A DNA stretch of 64,000 nt from Cohnella hashimotonis (GCF_030014955.1 NZ_JAGRPV010000001.1:2170001-2234000), one strand, 5' to 3'. Counted from the stretch's first letter, positions 36,556 to 45,857 are shown. Notes: generated by a model from the sequence alone, not told the origin. Made by a program: numbers and translations.

Positions 36556-36630
36556 ATATAAATAATGAATATTTGCTTTACAGATCTCGATCTTAATCGA
36601 AGCGGTATTGCAAAATTAGGAGGATGCAGC

Positions 36631-38355
36631 ATGGAATTGGCACGGGTAGCCATCGTTCAAGAAAAAAAAGCCAGCCAAAAGAGATGGCAGTACGGAGTCA
36701 ACATTTTTGAAGGGTATATCGAAGAGGCGCTGGCGCATTTGCGTCTCCCTTATCGCACTTATGTGACGCTTGAAGAAGCATTGGCTGCGTCGCCCGACAT
36801 ATTGATAGCCTCGGTATATGATGAAACGGCCGCAAACGGCAAGCTGCTGCTCGAGTATGCGGATAACGGCGGTACGGTGGTATCGTACAGCGGGACCGCA
36901 CAGCTGGCATCGGCGCTCGGATTTGTCGAGCAACGGCCTGTTCAGATCGGCTATGCGTCGTTGTCTGGCCAGGATGTTCCGCTGCGGTTTATATCGGCTC
37001 GCCCGTGGGCCGCACAGGAAGGAAAGGATCCCGTGCTCACCGAGTTTGGCAGCTTGTCCGCAGGCAGTCCGGACGGAGCCCAGCAAGGTTCGGCGCTCCT
37101 ATCTGTCAAGGTCGGCCGCGGTTCGGTCGAGCGCTGGTCCGTCGATATTCCGGGAACGATCGTACACTTGCAGCAAGGGACCGGTCCTGTCTACGACGAC
37201 GGCGTTCAAGCGTCGGATGGCACCGTCCAACTGCGCGAAGGCATTTTGAAGGCGGATGACCGCTGCGCGATGGATTATGAGTTTGACCGGCAAACGACGG
37301 AGACCGGCGTAAACTATTTCGCTTACCCTTATGCGGATATGTGGCGCGACGAGATCGTAAAGCACCTGATCGCGATAGCCGTGAGCAAAGGCAAAACCCT
37401 TCCTTTTCTATCTTATTGGCCGTCCGGCGTAGATTCGGTAGCCGCAATCTCGCATGACAGCGATTCGAACGAAGACATCCACGCCGAGACGACGCTGGAG
37501 CTGCTGAAGGAGCTCGACATTCGAACGACCTGGTGCATGCTGGAGCCGGGCTATAGTTCTTCTATATATAATGAAGCGAAATCTCGCGGACACGAAATCG
37601 CGCTTCATTATAATGCAGTTGAATTCGATGGGGGCATATGGGATGAGACGCGCTTCAAAAATCAGGCGGCCTGGTTAAGAAGGGCGGCTGGCGTGGACCG
37701 GATTGCGACGAATAAAAATCATTATACGCGCTTCGAGGGCTGGGACGATCTGTTCCGCTGGTGCGAACGCTATGGGGTGGAGTCCGATCAGAGCCGCGGA
37801 CCGAGCAAAAACGGCAATATCGGCGTCTTGTTCGGAACCTGCCATCCTTACTTTCCGATCAGCGACTTCCAGGAGCAAAATCGATTTTTTAATGTGCTGG
37901 AAATCGGATTTTTCAATCAGGACTTGAATCATCCCTACTTATACGATTCCAGTGTCATTGAACCGTTTCTCCGAATAGCCAAGCAGGCGGAAGGCGTCGC
38001 GCATTTCCTGTTCCACCAGGTTCATATTCACAAAATCGAAAATGTGCGCACGGCGTTAAGAGAAGTCGTCGAAAAGGTGAAGGAATATGGACTTGAGATG
38101 TGGACGGTCGGCGAAATTAACGACTGGGAACGCGCAAGACGTTCGCTGTTCATCGTCGACGTCGACGACCGCGGCGTTCCTGTCGTACAAGGGGCGTCGC
38201 TGCCGCAACCGGCAGACCTGTATGTGCCGGTATCCAAGGATCAATTGACGGACGGGCAGGCGTACGAGCTCAAATTCGGCGTTCCCTGCCACAAATACTC
38301 GACCGTGCGGAACGCAGATCGCGCGAAAGCGGTACTCGCATCTAAGGAGGCCTGA
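36631..38355 (+). CDS. GATase1-like / polysaccharide-deacetylase-like fusion protein, cytosolic
   Basis: 574 aa from ATG 36631, after AGGAGG. The N-terminal half (about 1-250) looks like a class-I glutamine-amidotransferase/ThuA-type flavodoxin-like domain (DILIASVYDETAANG, GGTVVSYSGTAQLA). The C-terminal half (about 265-520) resembles a NodB/carbohydrate-esterase-4 barrel. Motif 1 appears as AAISHDSDSN (near 271). Motif 2 is GHEIALHYNAVE (near 320), where the second metal histidine of NodB enzymes is replaced. The block NKNHYTRFEGWDDLFRW is shared word for word, apart from one residue, with the paralogue at 49878. There is no signal peptide. It is probably a cytosolic deacetylase or glycosidase for imported sugars. 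The exact reaction is unknown. Confidence 0.7.
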   Translation: MELARVAIVQEKKASQKRWQYGVNIFEGYIEEALAHLRLPYRTYVTLEEALAASPDILIASVYDETAANGKLLLEYADNGGTVVSYSGTAQLASALGFVEQRPVQIGYASLSGQDVPLRFISARPWAAQEGKDPVLTEFGSLSAGSPDGAQQGSALLSVKVGRGSVERWSVDIPGTIVHLQQGTGPVYDDGVQASDGTVQLREGILKADDRCAMDYEFDRQTTETGVNYFAYPYADMWRDEIVKHLIAIAVSKGKTLPFLSYWPSGVDSVAAISHDSDSNEDIHAETTLELLKELDIRTTWCMLEPGYSSSIYNEAKSRGHEIALHYNAVEFDGGIWDETRFKNQAAWLRRAAGVDRIATNKNHYTRFEGWDDLFRWCERYGVESDQSRGPSKNGNIGVLFGTCHPYFPISDFQEQNRFFNVLEIGFFNQDLNHPYLYDSSVIEPFLRIAKQAEGVAHFLFHQVHIHKIENVRTALREVVEKVKEYGLEMWTVGEINDWERARRSLFIVDVDDRGVPVVQGASLPQPADLYVPVSKDQLTDGQAYELKFGVPCHKYSTVRNADRAKAVLASKEA

Positions 38356-38357
38356 GC

Positions 38358-39605
38358 ATGTCCGAGACGAAACGCGAAAAGCTGGCCATCGACGGCGGAA
38401 CGCCAGTCAAGACGACGCCCTTCGGAACCGGAAAGCGGTTCGGAGAAGAAGAATTGGAACAATTGCGCGAGGCGCTGGACCAAAATACGTTGTTTTATCA
38501 TTTTGGGGGCAAGGTCAGGCAATTCCTCGGCGATTTTAACGCGATGTACGGCGTCAAAAGGAGCGTCGCAACGTCGTCGGGCACGGCGGCCATCCATGTG
38601 GCGCTGGGCGCGGCGGGCGTGACGGCCGGCGACGAGGTGATCACGAGTCCGATCACCGATCAGGGCACGGTCATCGGCATCCTGTATCAGAATGCCATTC
38701 CGGTGTTCGCGGATGTACTGCCCGACACGTACAATCTCGATCCCGCATCGGTCGAGGCGAAGATTACGCCTCGCACGAAGGCGATCGTCGTCGTTCATCT
38801 TGCCGGCAACCCATGCGATATGGACGCGCTGATGTCTATAGCCCGCCGGCATAACCTGAAGCTGATCGAGGACTGCGCGCAAAGCTATCTCACAACCTAC
38901 AAGGGTCGGCTTATCGGTACGATAGGCGACTACGGCTGTTTCAGCACAAACGACTTCAAGCATATCTCTACCGGGGACGGGGGGATCGTGACCGTCAACT
39001 CGGGCAACGATGAGGACTATGCGGTCACCCATGCGTTCGCGGATAAAAACTATCAGCGTTTTACGAACGCGGTGCAGCGCGAAATTCACCATCTGGCGCC
39101 AAACTACCGGATGACCGAGCTGCAAGGCGCGGTCGGCATCGCCCAACTGCGCAAGCTGCCCTGGATTTGCGCGAAGCGGACCGAGTACGGCAACCGATTG
39201 ACCGAAGCGTTGGCCGGGTTACCCGGTCTTGTGCCGCCGAAGGTAACAGAAGGCGGCACGAGCACGTATTGGTTTTACCTGTTCCGCTTGGAACCGTCGC
39301 GCTTGAGCGGGACGGTCGACGAGTTCTGCGCGGCCCTTCAGGCGGAGGGGATTCCTTGCTCGCGGGGCTACATTCCGCAGCCGATCTACATGCAGTCAAT
39401 GCTGCGCAACCGGGAAGCTTATCCGGGAACGCATTACCCGTTCGAGCTGTCTCCGGAGATCGCCTACGGTGAAGGACTATGTCCGGTGGCGGAAGAGGTA
39501 TTGCGGACGTCGGTTCGTCTGACGATCAGCGAGTTCTACACGGGGGATGACATCGAAGCCATGATCGAGGCGGTCCGCAAAGTCGCCGCAAGCCGTATCG
39601 GGTGA
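38358..39605 (+). CDS. DegT/DnrJ/EryC1/StrS family PLP-dependent aminotransferase
   Basis: 415 aa, AAGGAGG nine bases ahead of the ATG and only two bases after the previous stop, so it is in the same operon. The fold-type I aminotransferase motifs are SSGTAAIHVALGAAGV (about 75-90), VVHLAGNPCDMDAL, LIEDCAQSY (PLP-pyridine Asp) and FSTNDFKHISTGDGG (near 195-209), which holds the Schiff-base lysine. Family members aminate keto-sugars or oxidise amino-cyclitols. The N-terminus (AIDGGTPVKTTPF) is typical of the AHBA/StrS-like branch found in sugar-catabolic clusters. With the deacetylase-like partner, action on an amino sugar is plausible. Confidence 0.9.
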   Translation: MSETKREKLAIDGGTPVKTTPFGTGKRFGEEELEQLREALDQNTLFYHFGGKVRQFLGDFNAMYGVKRSVATSSGTAAIHVALGAAGVTAGDEVITSPITDQGTVIGILYQNAIPVFADVLPDTYNLDPASVEAKITPRTKAIVVVHLAGNPCDMDALMSIARRHNLKLIEDCAQSYLTTYKGRLIGTIGDYGCFSTNDFKHISTGDGGIVTVNSGNDEDYAVTHAFADKNYQRFTNAVQREIHHLAPNYRMTELQGAVGIAQLRKLPWICAKRTEYGNRLTEALAGLPGLVPPKVTEGGTSTYWFYLFRLEPSRLSGTVDEFCAALQAEGIPCSRGYIPQPIYMQSMLRNREAYPGTHYPFELSPEIAYGEGLCPVAEEVLRTSVRLTISEFYTGDDIEAMIEAVRKVAASRIG

Positions 39606-39722
39606 TATAACCTGCGACACGCCAATCCGGCTATAGGGGAGGTCGTTCGCTATAAAGATACCGGGTCGAGACGGGCGTGCCAGACAGCCTGCGCCTGGTC
39701 GAGAGATGCATAAGATCGACTG

Positions 39723-39767
39723 AAAAAGGTACAGTCACTCCATAAATGGAGGAGACTGTACCTTTTT
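39723..39767. terminator. Bidirectional terminator between convergent genes
   Basis: Stem AAAAAGGTACAGTC (39723-39736) with GACTGTACCTTTTT (39754-39767), and an inner CTCC/GGAG pair in the loop. Confidence 0.88.
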
Positions 39768-39830
39768 ATCTGGTGCAGCAAGTGCTACTGTCCAAAGGAA
39801 CAGGTGTGTCGACTTGTCTAAGCGGGCGGC

Positions 39831-42800
39831 TCAGGATTCGTCCAGGAAGCGGGCATACGCCAGGGTGCGCTGGAGGAGCGTCGCCGCCTCGGCGCGGCTT
39901 GCTGATTCGGACAGCCGAAGTCGGCCTTGGTCGTCGCCCTTGAGAATGTCCGATGCCGTGAGTGCAGCGACGCTGGGAGATGCCCAATGCGATGCGTCGT
40001 AATCGGTGAAACGGCCCATGTCGACGAGCGCCTCCGGCAGCCTAGATCCGGTCAGCGCCAAGGCCCGCGCCAGCATGGCCGCCAATTCTTGCCGGGTGAC
40101 GACATCGTCTGGACGGAAGCTGTCCGCTTTATCGCCTTCGATGACGCCGGCGCGCGCTGCGGCTGCAACACTCGCGGCATACGGCGAATCGGCAGGAACA
40201 TCGCGGAAGGTTTTGTCCGCCGTAGCCGAACCTAACAAATCCAGGGCGAAGCTTCGGGCGAGCAAGGCGGCGAATTCGCCGCGGCTGACCGATGCGTCCG
40301 GGTCAAAGACCTGGGCGCTTCTTCCGTTGACCAGTCCTTTGGCCGCAAGCCGCTCTACGGCAGATTGGGCCCAGTGCTGCTTCATATCGGCAAAATATAT
40401 ATCACGATCCGATACAAGGGCGTAGTAGCCTTCGGCAACGAACGGCGCCGGGATCTGTATCGTGCCGTTCTCCCGCACGACAGACGGTATAAAGCGAAGC
40501 TGGCCGGAAGCTTTCGGCAGCATAACTGCATGATGTGCCGACTCCTGATCGCCACTCTTCATCATCAGCTTCAGATCGAACAGATTGAGCGAGAGCGGCT
40601 TGTTCTGATCGTCGCGGATATCGACGCCGACGGGAGTCGTCAGCAAGCGCGAGCCGCCCGACGTCGCGAGCCGGCGGGCCGAATCCGCGAGGGAAGCGGG
40701 AGCTTCCTGCAGGCGAAGCGTGATGCGCTGGCGGCCGGCACTTTTTTCTACGAGCTGTGCGACCGGTATTTCCAGCGATGCCCCTTCGGATTGCAGGACG
40801 AGGATCAACTGGTTGTTGCGTTCCGCAAGCTTCAGCAGTTCATTGATTCGCAGCTCCGCCTCGGACCCGGGCAGGATAAGCTTGCCGCTCCTGATCTGCT
40901 CATCGGTGATCGTGTAAGTAACTGTCCCGGCAGTCAGCGTAAGAGGAGCAAGGAACGGCGAAGGCGAGGGTGTTGTTGTCGGTATCGGCGTTGACGTCGG
41001 CCCGTCATCGGCGCTGACCACGATCTCGACTGTGGCCGTCCGACCGCCGTAGCTGGCGCTGACGAGGCTGCGGCCCGCGCCCAAGGCGCTGACTGCACCG
41101 GACGCTCCGACTGCGGCGACGGCCTCCGAGCTGCTGGCGTATTTGGCTTGAACCGTCACATCAACCTTGGTACCCAGGTCGGTCAGCGCATAGACCTTTG
41201 AGTGGCCCTGCTCTCCCTTTTCCCATGTACCGTTGAGGACGAGCTCGACGGCCTCCACCGCGGATGGCAGCGCGACGTCTTTGAGCGCCATACGGTACAT
41301 ATTGGCGCCTTTGGCGTAATAAAGCGTGCCGTCGTCAGCGCGGTCCATCAGCGATATCGTGCCTGAATCGAGTACTTTCCACGCCAGAGTGGACGGCTGA
41401 ATGGCCACAAGCTGACGATTCAGCGTCGTATACAGCGTGCCGTCGTCTCCCCAGCGTATGTAGTACGGTCTCCAGGTGCTGTTGCTGACATAGTTGCTGG
41501 GGAAAATCATTTTGCTCTTGACGACTTCCAGCGTATTCGGGTCGAGTGCAAAAACGGTGCCCGATGAGATCGTCCATAACAGGCCGTCGGGGCCGAAGGA
41601 CAGGTCGCCGATCATTTTGGGGGCGACATCGATCCCCGGAATGACGGGCGTGGCTTCCTTTACCACCTGCTCGGACTGGACATCCCAGACGAATATTTTG
41701 GCTTTTTCCTCCGTAGGGGTTGAACCTCCGCCGCCCCAGATCGAAGTGCCTCCGTATATTTTTCCGTCCTTGTAGGCCATGCCGATGATGCTTTGATTGT
41801 GGATGACATTGTTGAATTCCTTCCATTCGCCAGTCGTGTCATCGTAAACGGTCAGTGATCCGCCCAGGTAGCCATAGGTGGGGATCGTGCCGACAAACAG
41901 CTTGTCGTCGCCGCTCTCCAGCGCGAAGGGGCGGTCCTGCGCGTTGCCGATGTCGTAGGCAAGTCCGGGGTTGGAATCGGAAGTATAGCCGAATTGGAAC
42001 GGCAGCGCAGGATCGTACCGGTACATGACGGCTCCGCCGTACGTTCCGAAATACGTTTTGCCGTTCAGAAACCCGATGCCCTCCGGCTGCGGGAAGTTGG
42101 CGGCATTATGCTCCACTGCGCCCGTGGCCGGGTTATAAATGCTCATCGCGGTCACGTAGCCGCCGGTATAGACCCGGCCGTCGTCGCCGATTTCGATCGA
42201 CTGGATCTCAATGCCGGTCGTATCGATATCCATCGCCTTCGACTGCGTCCATCCGTCATCCGGATCGATCAGGATGTATTCGGTATATTCCAGCAGCATC
42301 GCCAGAACCGGCTTGCCGGCCTTTGGACCGCTGTCCGGCGTCACCCATCCGATCTGGGAAGGAACGGACATCGGCAGCGTCGGAATGCCGCCGATTTTTT
42401 CCGTTTGCTTGCCGGAGAGGCTGTATCGGTACAAGCTGCCGTCATTTTTGTAATAGATGTAGTCCGGGTTCGTCGGGGAAGGAGGAGATACTTTTTGCTT
42501 GAAGACGAGGTTGGCCTCCACTTCCAGGCTTTGTTCGTCGATCACGATCAGCGAAGATCGCTCATCCCGGATCAGCACCTTCCCGCCGTAGACCCAAACG
42601 TCTGCGCCCATACGTGCCTGGCCGCTGTACGGGGTGACGATTTCCTGCTGCGCGCCGTTCTCCCGGTCGAGCCTGACGACGGCGTCGGGCAGGCCCAACG
42701 CAACATACACATAGCGGTCAGTAACGGCGATGCCGCGCGCATAGGTTTGCGCGTCATTCACCCGGATCGGGCCGAGGTCCGTGAACGCGCCGCTTGCGAT

Positions 42801-44240
42801 ATCGTATTCGAATACTTTTGCGCTGCCGGTCGTGGAGCCGTATATTTTCCCGTCGGCGGATGCAGCCAAATCCCAGACCCATTTGTCGGACGGATTGGCG
42901 CCAAGATTCGTAATTTTTTTCTCCTGCGGGTCATAACGGTACAGGATGCCGTCGTTCGTGCCGGAGAAATAAATGCGGCCGTCCGAGCCCTGTACGATCG
43001 CGTACAGGTGCGTAATTCCCGGCACTTTTTGCGTAAATAAAATGTCGCCGTTCATGGCATTGACGGCATAGAAGGAGGCCGGGTTGTCGGTGGAGCCGGA
43101 TACGGCGAAGTACAGCTCCCCGCCTTGGGCGGCATAGGGCTTGAATTCGCCGCCAACCGTAGGCGAAGCTTGGACGACCGGACCCAGAAGCTCCGGCGCT
43201 TTGAATTCCGGGCCGAAGTCGGCCGCCTGTTCAAGAGCGATATCGTCATAGTAGGCTTCGCCGACGCTGCCGTAGCCGGAGTAGATAAATACGACGGCAG
43301 CGTTCGATCCCTGCGGCGCCACGGAAGAATGCTCGACAAGCTGCCATTCCGCACCGGAAGCCGGCGCAATCGTTTCTCCGCTATAGGAAATGACGGCTCC
43401 TTCGGCATTAAAATAGGCGATATTTAACGTAACGGAACCGCTCACGGCGTGGACGTAACCGGACAGCGCGTAACTTTTGCCCGGTTCAGCCGTTATTTTC
43501 GAGCTGTACAGCCAATAGGACAGATCCGTTCGCGTATCTATAACTTGAAGGCTCTGGCTTCCGCTGCGTTTGACATCGGTGGCAAGATTGAAGCCTTCCG
43601 TACCGTACACTTGCGTCCATCCGGGAATGCCGGCTTCGGCTGCTGCTTCGAAGCCCGGATTCAGCAGAGAGGGGGGGAGCGGTTCTCCGGGTTCTTCATA
43701 AGCCGATACATCGTCAAGATAGGCGCTTCCGGTCTGGCTGCCAACGAGATAGATCAGCGCCGAAGCGGCATTGGGGGGAGCGACATCTGTCGAGGAGATA
43801 TGTTGCCACTCTCCCTCGCTTCCGGAGACGGCAACCGTCTTGTGTCCGGCGATCGGGTCGCCGCTGTTGTCGATAAAGCGGAGGTTGAACTCAAACTGCG
43901 CGTTGTCTTGCATGAAGGCGTATCCTTCAATCGTGTAGGTTTTGCCGGGAGTCACAGGGAAATGGCTGCTGTACATTTTGACGCCGGAGTCGTTCAGCAA
44001 CAGGCTGTAGTCGCCCGAGTGCGCCGATGCGGATGAGACGCTTGCAGGGTTTCCTTCGAATTGCCACCAGTTGCCGTCAGGAACCCCGGTTGCGTCACTT
44101 GTCTCGAAGCCGGGGTTGTCGATGGATAGCGGTATTCGCGTATCGGGCGTGTCCGCACCGTAAACCGTCGGTGCCAGCAGGGAGATCAGCAAAGCGCTTA
44201 CAAGTATGATGGAGAGCGGCAGACGGATTGTGTATCCCAC
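39831..44240 (-). CDS. Secreted SLH-anchored beta-propeller protein with carbohydrate-binding modules
   Basis: 1469 aa from GTG 44240, ideally spaced after AGGAGGGG. The signal peptide is 1-29 (PLSIILVSALLISLLAPTVYG). Two jelly-roll carbohydrate-binding-like modules lie at about 38-180 and 185-330 (DNPGFETSD, NPGFEAAAEAGIPGW). A long beta-propeller region spans about 343-1000. A bacterial Ig-like domain follows at about 1005-1090, then a Thr/Pro/Ser linker and a pre-SLH beta domain. Three SLH motifs (about 1285-1465: DMKQHWAQSAVERL, FRDVPADSPYAASVAAA, YDASHWASPSVAAL) should bind cell-wall pyruvylated polymer. It is probably a surface-bound polysaccharide-binding or lyase protein, the extracellular counterpart of the propeller at 34512. 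It lies downstream of the GntR/binding-protein regulator and may be transcribed with it. Confidence 0.85.
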   Translation of the reverse strand: MGYTIRLPLSIILVSALLISLLAPTVYGADTPDTRIPLSIDNPGFETSDATGVPDGNWWQFEGNPASVSSASAHSGDYSLLLNDSGVKMYSSHFPVTPGKTYTIEGYAFMQDNAQFEFNLRFIDNSGDPIAGHKTVAVSGSEGEWQHISSTDVAPPNAASALIYLVGSQTGSAYLDDVSAYEEPGEPLPPSLLNPGFEAAAEAGIPGWTQVYGTEGFNLATDVKRSGSQSLQVIDTRTDLSYWLYSSKITAEPGKSYALSGYVHAVSGSVTLNIAYFNAEGAVISYSGETIAPASGAEWQLVEHSSVAPQGSNAAVVFIYSGYGSVGEAYYDDIALEQAADFGPEFKAPELLGPVVQASPTVGGEFKPYAAQGGELYFAVSGSTDNPASFYAVNAMNGDILFTQKVPGITHLYAIVQGSDGRIYFSGTNDGILYRYDPQEKKITNLGANPSDKWVWDLAASADGKIYGSTTGSAKVFEYDIASGAFTDLGPIRVNDAQTYARGIAVTDRYVYVALGLPDAVVRLDRENGAQQEIVTPYSGQARMGADVWVYGGKVLIRDERSSLIVIDEQSLEVEANLVFKQKVSPPSPTNPDYIYYKNDGSLYRYSLSGKQTEKIGGIPTLPMSVPSQIGWVTPDSGPKAGKPVLAMLLEYTEYILIDPDDGWTQSKAMDIDTTGIEIQSIEIGDDGRVYTGGYVTAMSIYNPATGAVEHNAANFPQPEGIGFLNGKTYFGTYGGAVMYRYDPALPFQFGYTSDSNPGLAYDIGNAQDRPFALESGDDKLFVGTIPTYGYLGGSLTVYDDTTGEWKEFNNVIHNQSIIGMAYKDGKIYGGTSIWGGGGSTPTEEKAKIFVWDVQSEQVVKEATPVIPGIDVAPKMIGDLSFGPDGLLWTISSGTVFALDPNTLEVVKSKMIFPSNYVSNSTWRPYYIRWGDDGTLYTTLNRQLVAIQPSTLAWKVLDSGTISLMDRADDGTLYYAKGANMYRMALKDVALPSAVEAVELVLNGTWEKGEQGHSKVYALTDLGTKVDVTVQAKYASSSEAVAAVGASGAVSALGAGRSLVSASYGGRTATVEIVVSADDGPTSTPIPTTTPSPSPFLAPLTLTAGTVTYTITDEQIRSGKLILPGSEAELRINELLKLAERNNQLILVLQSEGASLEIPVAQLVEKSAGRQRITLRLQEAPASLADSARRLATSGGSRLLTTPVGVDIRDDQNKPLSLNLFDLKLMMKSGDQESAHHAVMLPKASGQLRFIPSVVRENGTIQIPAPFVAEGYYALVSDRDIYFADMKQHWAQSAVERLAAKGLVNGRSAQVFDPDASVSRGEFAALLARSFALDLLGSATADKTFRDVPADSPYAASVAAAARAGVIEGDKADSFRPDDVVTRQELAAMLARALALTGSRLPEALVDMGRFTDYDASHWASPSVAALTASDILKGDDQGRLRLSESASRAEAATLLQRTLAYARFLDES

Positions 44241-44257
44241 GTACGATTCCCCTCCTA

Positions 44258-44323
44258 TTATTGAACAGCGATTTGGCAGTCCTTTCTTTTTTGCCTGGCA
44301 AGAACGACATCCTTTACAGCCAT
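44258..44323 (-). CDS. Possible 21-aa small ORF between regulator and SLH protein
   Basis: MAVKDVVLARQKRKDCQIAVQ, with GGTGAGG a few bases upstream. It ends 17 bp before the GTG of the SLH protein. The good ribosome-binding site is the only support. It could be a translation-coupling leader or chance. Confidence 0.25.
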   Translation of the reverse strand: MAVKDVVLARQKRKDCQIAVQ

Positions 44324-44353
44324 TAAGCCTCACCCCCTCTCCATCGTCTGCTG

Positions 44354-45733
44354 TCAATGGCCCGTAATCGGCTCCATCAAGTCGGATATGCGTTCCAGCA
44401 TGGCTTCGGCCGTCTCCATGCCGGACCAGTAATGCTTCATTCGGCCGTACAGCTCGTGAACCGCTTCCGGATCGGGCAGCAGATCGTGAATGTACAAGCT
44501 TTGATCGAGCGTTCGGTCATCGGCCCCGATCGCTTCCATCCGTTCTTCGCCCCGAATCGATTGATTGACGTCGGTCAGCGGCGAGAGCAATCCCGACGTT
44601 TCCGACACTCGCAACTGAACCTCGCGATCCAGCAGCAGCTCCAGGAATAGCTTGGCTTCTTTCTTTTTGCGGCTGGCCCGTGTCACTAGCATCCCGTTGG
44701 CAATCAAAAGGCCGGAGTTGCTTCCGGGGATTGAAGTGAGCGGATAGTCCCAGGCATCGTCAAATCCAAGCAAGGTCGTCATGTACATCCCGATTTTGCC
44801 TTCAACGAACAGCTCCAGCGCCAGCATCTCGTCGTTCAGAGCGAACACCGGAGCCAGATGATCACGATAGATCCAGGCTCGAATTTCGTCAAATCTGCGG
44901 ATCAGGCTGAGGCGGTCTTCGGGGCTGCGTGTATGACGAAACTGCCGCCACTCCGGCAGCACAAGCGCAGGCCAGCGCGTAATCAAGGAATGGATAGCCG
45001 CGCCATACAGATCAATGATTCCGTCCTGATCCAGATCGCGAGTCAGTGCAATAGCGGATCGGGCAAATTGCTCGCGGGACCAGTCGTGTTCCGGAGGGGC
45101 CATCTGGTAACGTTCGAACAGCTCCGGATTGTGCATCATCACAACCGGAGAGAAGGTCAGCGGCACGCCCAATTGACGCCCGTCGATCTGGAAGCAGCGC
45201 AGAAGCGTCGGATGAATGGCCGGGAGCTCGATTCCCATGTCTATCACTTTTTCAAAATCGTCCAATTGCTTCAGATGCTGAAAATCGCGGTCCTGGACGA
45301 CGATCAGATCGGGATGAACGCCGACGGAAACAAACTGCCGGCTGTAGACTTCCTTGTTCATGTCGCTTGGAATCGAAATAACCTTGACCCGAATATCGGG
45401 ATGCCTCTCGTGAAAGGAACGAATCAGAAGAGGCAGGCTGCGTCTCGTAAAGCTGGAAGGGTACGGAGATGCGATAATCAACGTGCTGGAATCGTCCTCC
45501 AGATCTAGCGCGGTCGATACCATCGTGCCTCGGCCCTGGATTTTCGTAATCAATCCTTCCAGCGCGAGCTGCTTCAACGCGTTGCGCACGGGCGTTCTGC
45601 TCATCATATACTTGTTGCACATGTCATGCTCGGACATGAGGAACTCGCCCGGCTTGATGACCCCCGATAAGATCTGGGTTCGAATCATAGCAGCCAATTC
45701 CATATACATAAACTCCGAATCTCTCTTACTCAT
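44354..45733 (-). CDS. GntR-type winged helix fused to a solute-binding-protein fold (transcription regulator)
   Basis: 459 aa from ATG 45733, with GAGGG upstream. A GntR winged helix lies at about 8-75 (MYMELAAMIRTQILSGVIKPGEF, NKYMMSRTPVRNALKQLAL, GLITKIQGRGTMV). It is followed by a type-II solute-binding-protein fold of about 375 residues (LIRSFHERHPDIRVKVISIP, HPDLIVVQDRDF, VPLTFSPVVMMHNPELFERYQ, GLLIANGMLVTRASRKKKEAKLFLELLLD). No export signal is present. The effector domain should bind an oligosaccharide or sugar acid in the cytoplasm and change operator affinity. Four ACTTGT units lie between this gene and its promoter, which suggests autoregulation. It is a paralogue of the protein at 24099. 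Confidence 0.86.
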   Translation of the reverse strand: MSKRDSEFMYMELAAMIRTQILSGVIKPGEFLMSEHDMCNKYMMSRTPVRNALKQLALEGLITKIQGRGTMVSTALDLEDDSSTLIIASPYPSSFTRRSLPLLIRSFHERHPDIRVKVISIPSDMNKEVYSRQFVSVGVHPDLIVVQDRDFQHLKQLDDFEKVIDMGIELPAIHPTLLRCFQIDGRQLGVPLTFSPVVMMHNPELFERYQMAPPEHDWSREQFARSAIALTRDLDQDGIIDLYGAAIHSLITRWPALVLPEWRQFRHTRSPEDRLSLIRRFDEIRAWIYRDHLAPVFALNDEMLALELFVEGKIGMYMTTLLGFDDAWDYPLTSIPGSNSGLLIANGMLVTRASRKKKEAKLFLELLLDREVQLRVSETSGLLSPLTDVNQSIRGEERMEAIGADDRTLDQSLYIHDLLPDPEAVHELYGRMKHYWSGMETAEAMLERISDLMEPITGH

Positions 45734-45824
45734 ATCTAAATCCCTCGCTTTTACAAAAACTTTTTTTATCTCTCATTATATACGGGTATTGACTGATATT
45801 TCTTTTCCCTGCATACTTATCATC

Positions 45825-45857
45825 AACTTGTACTTGTAATTTACTTGTACTTGTAAC
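45825..45857 (-). promoter_or_regulatory. Operator-like array O6 with four ACAAGT units
   Basis: On the plus strand ACTTGT begins at 45826, 45832, 45843 and 45849 (spacings 6, 11, 6). The minus-strand core GTACAAGTAAATTACAAGT (45850-45832) matches O4 at 17 of 19 bases. It lies downstream of the regulator promoter, about +14 to +46. It is the most elaborate site of the set and probably the autoregulatory operator. Confidence 0.65.
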
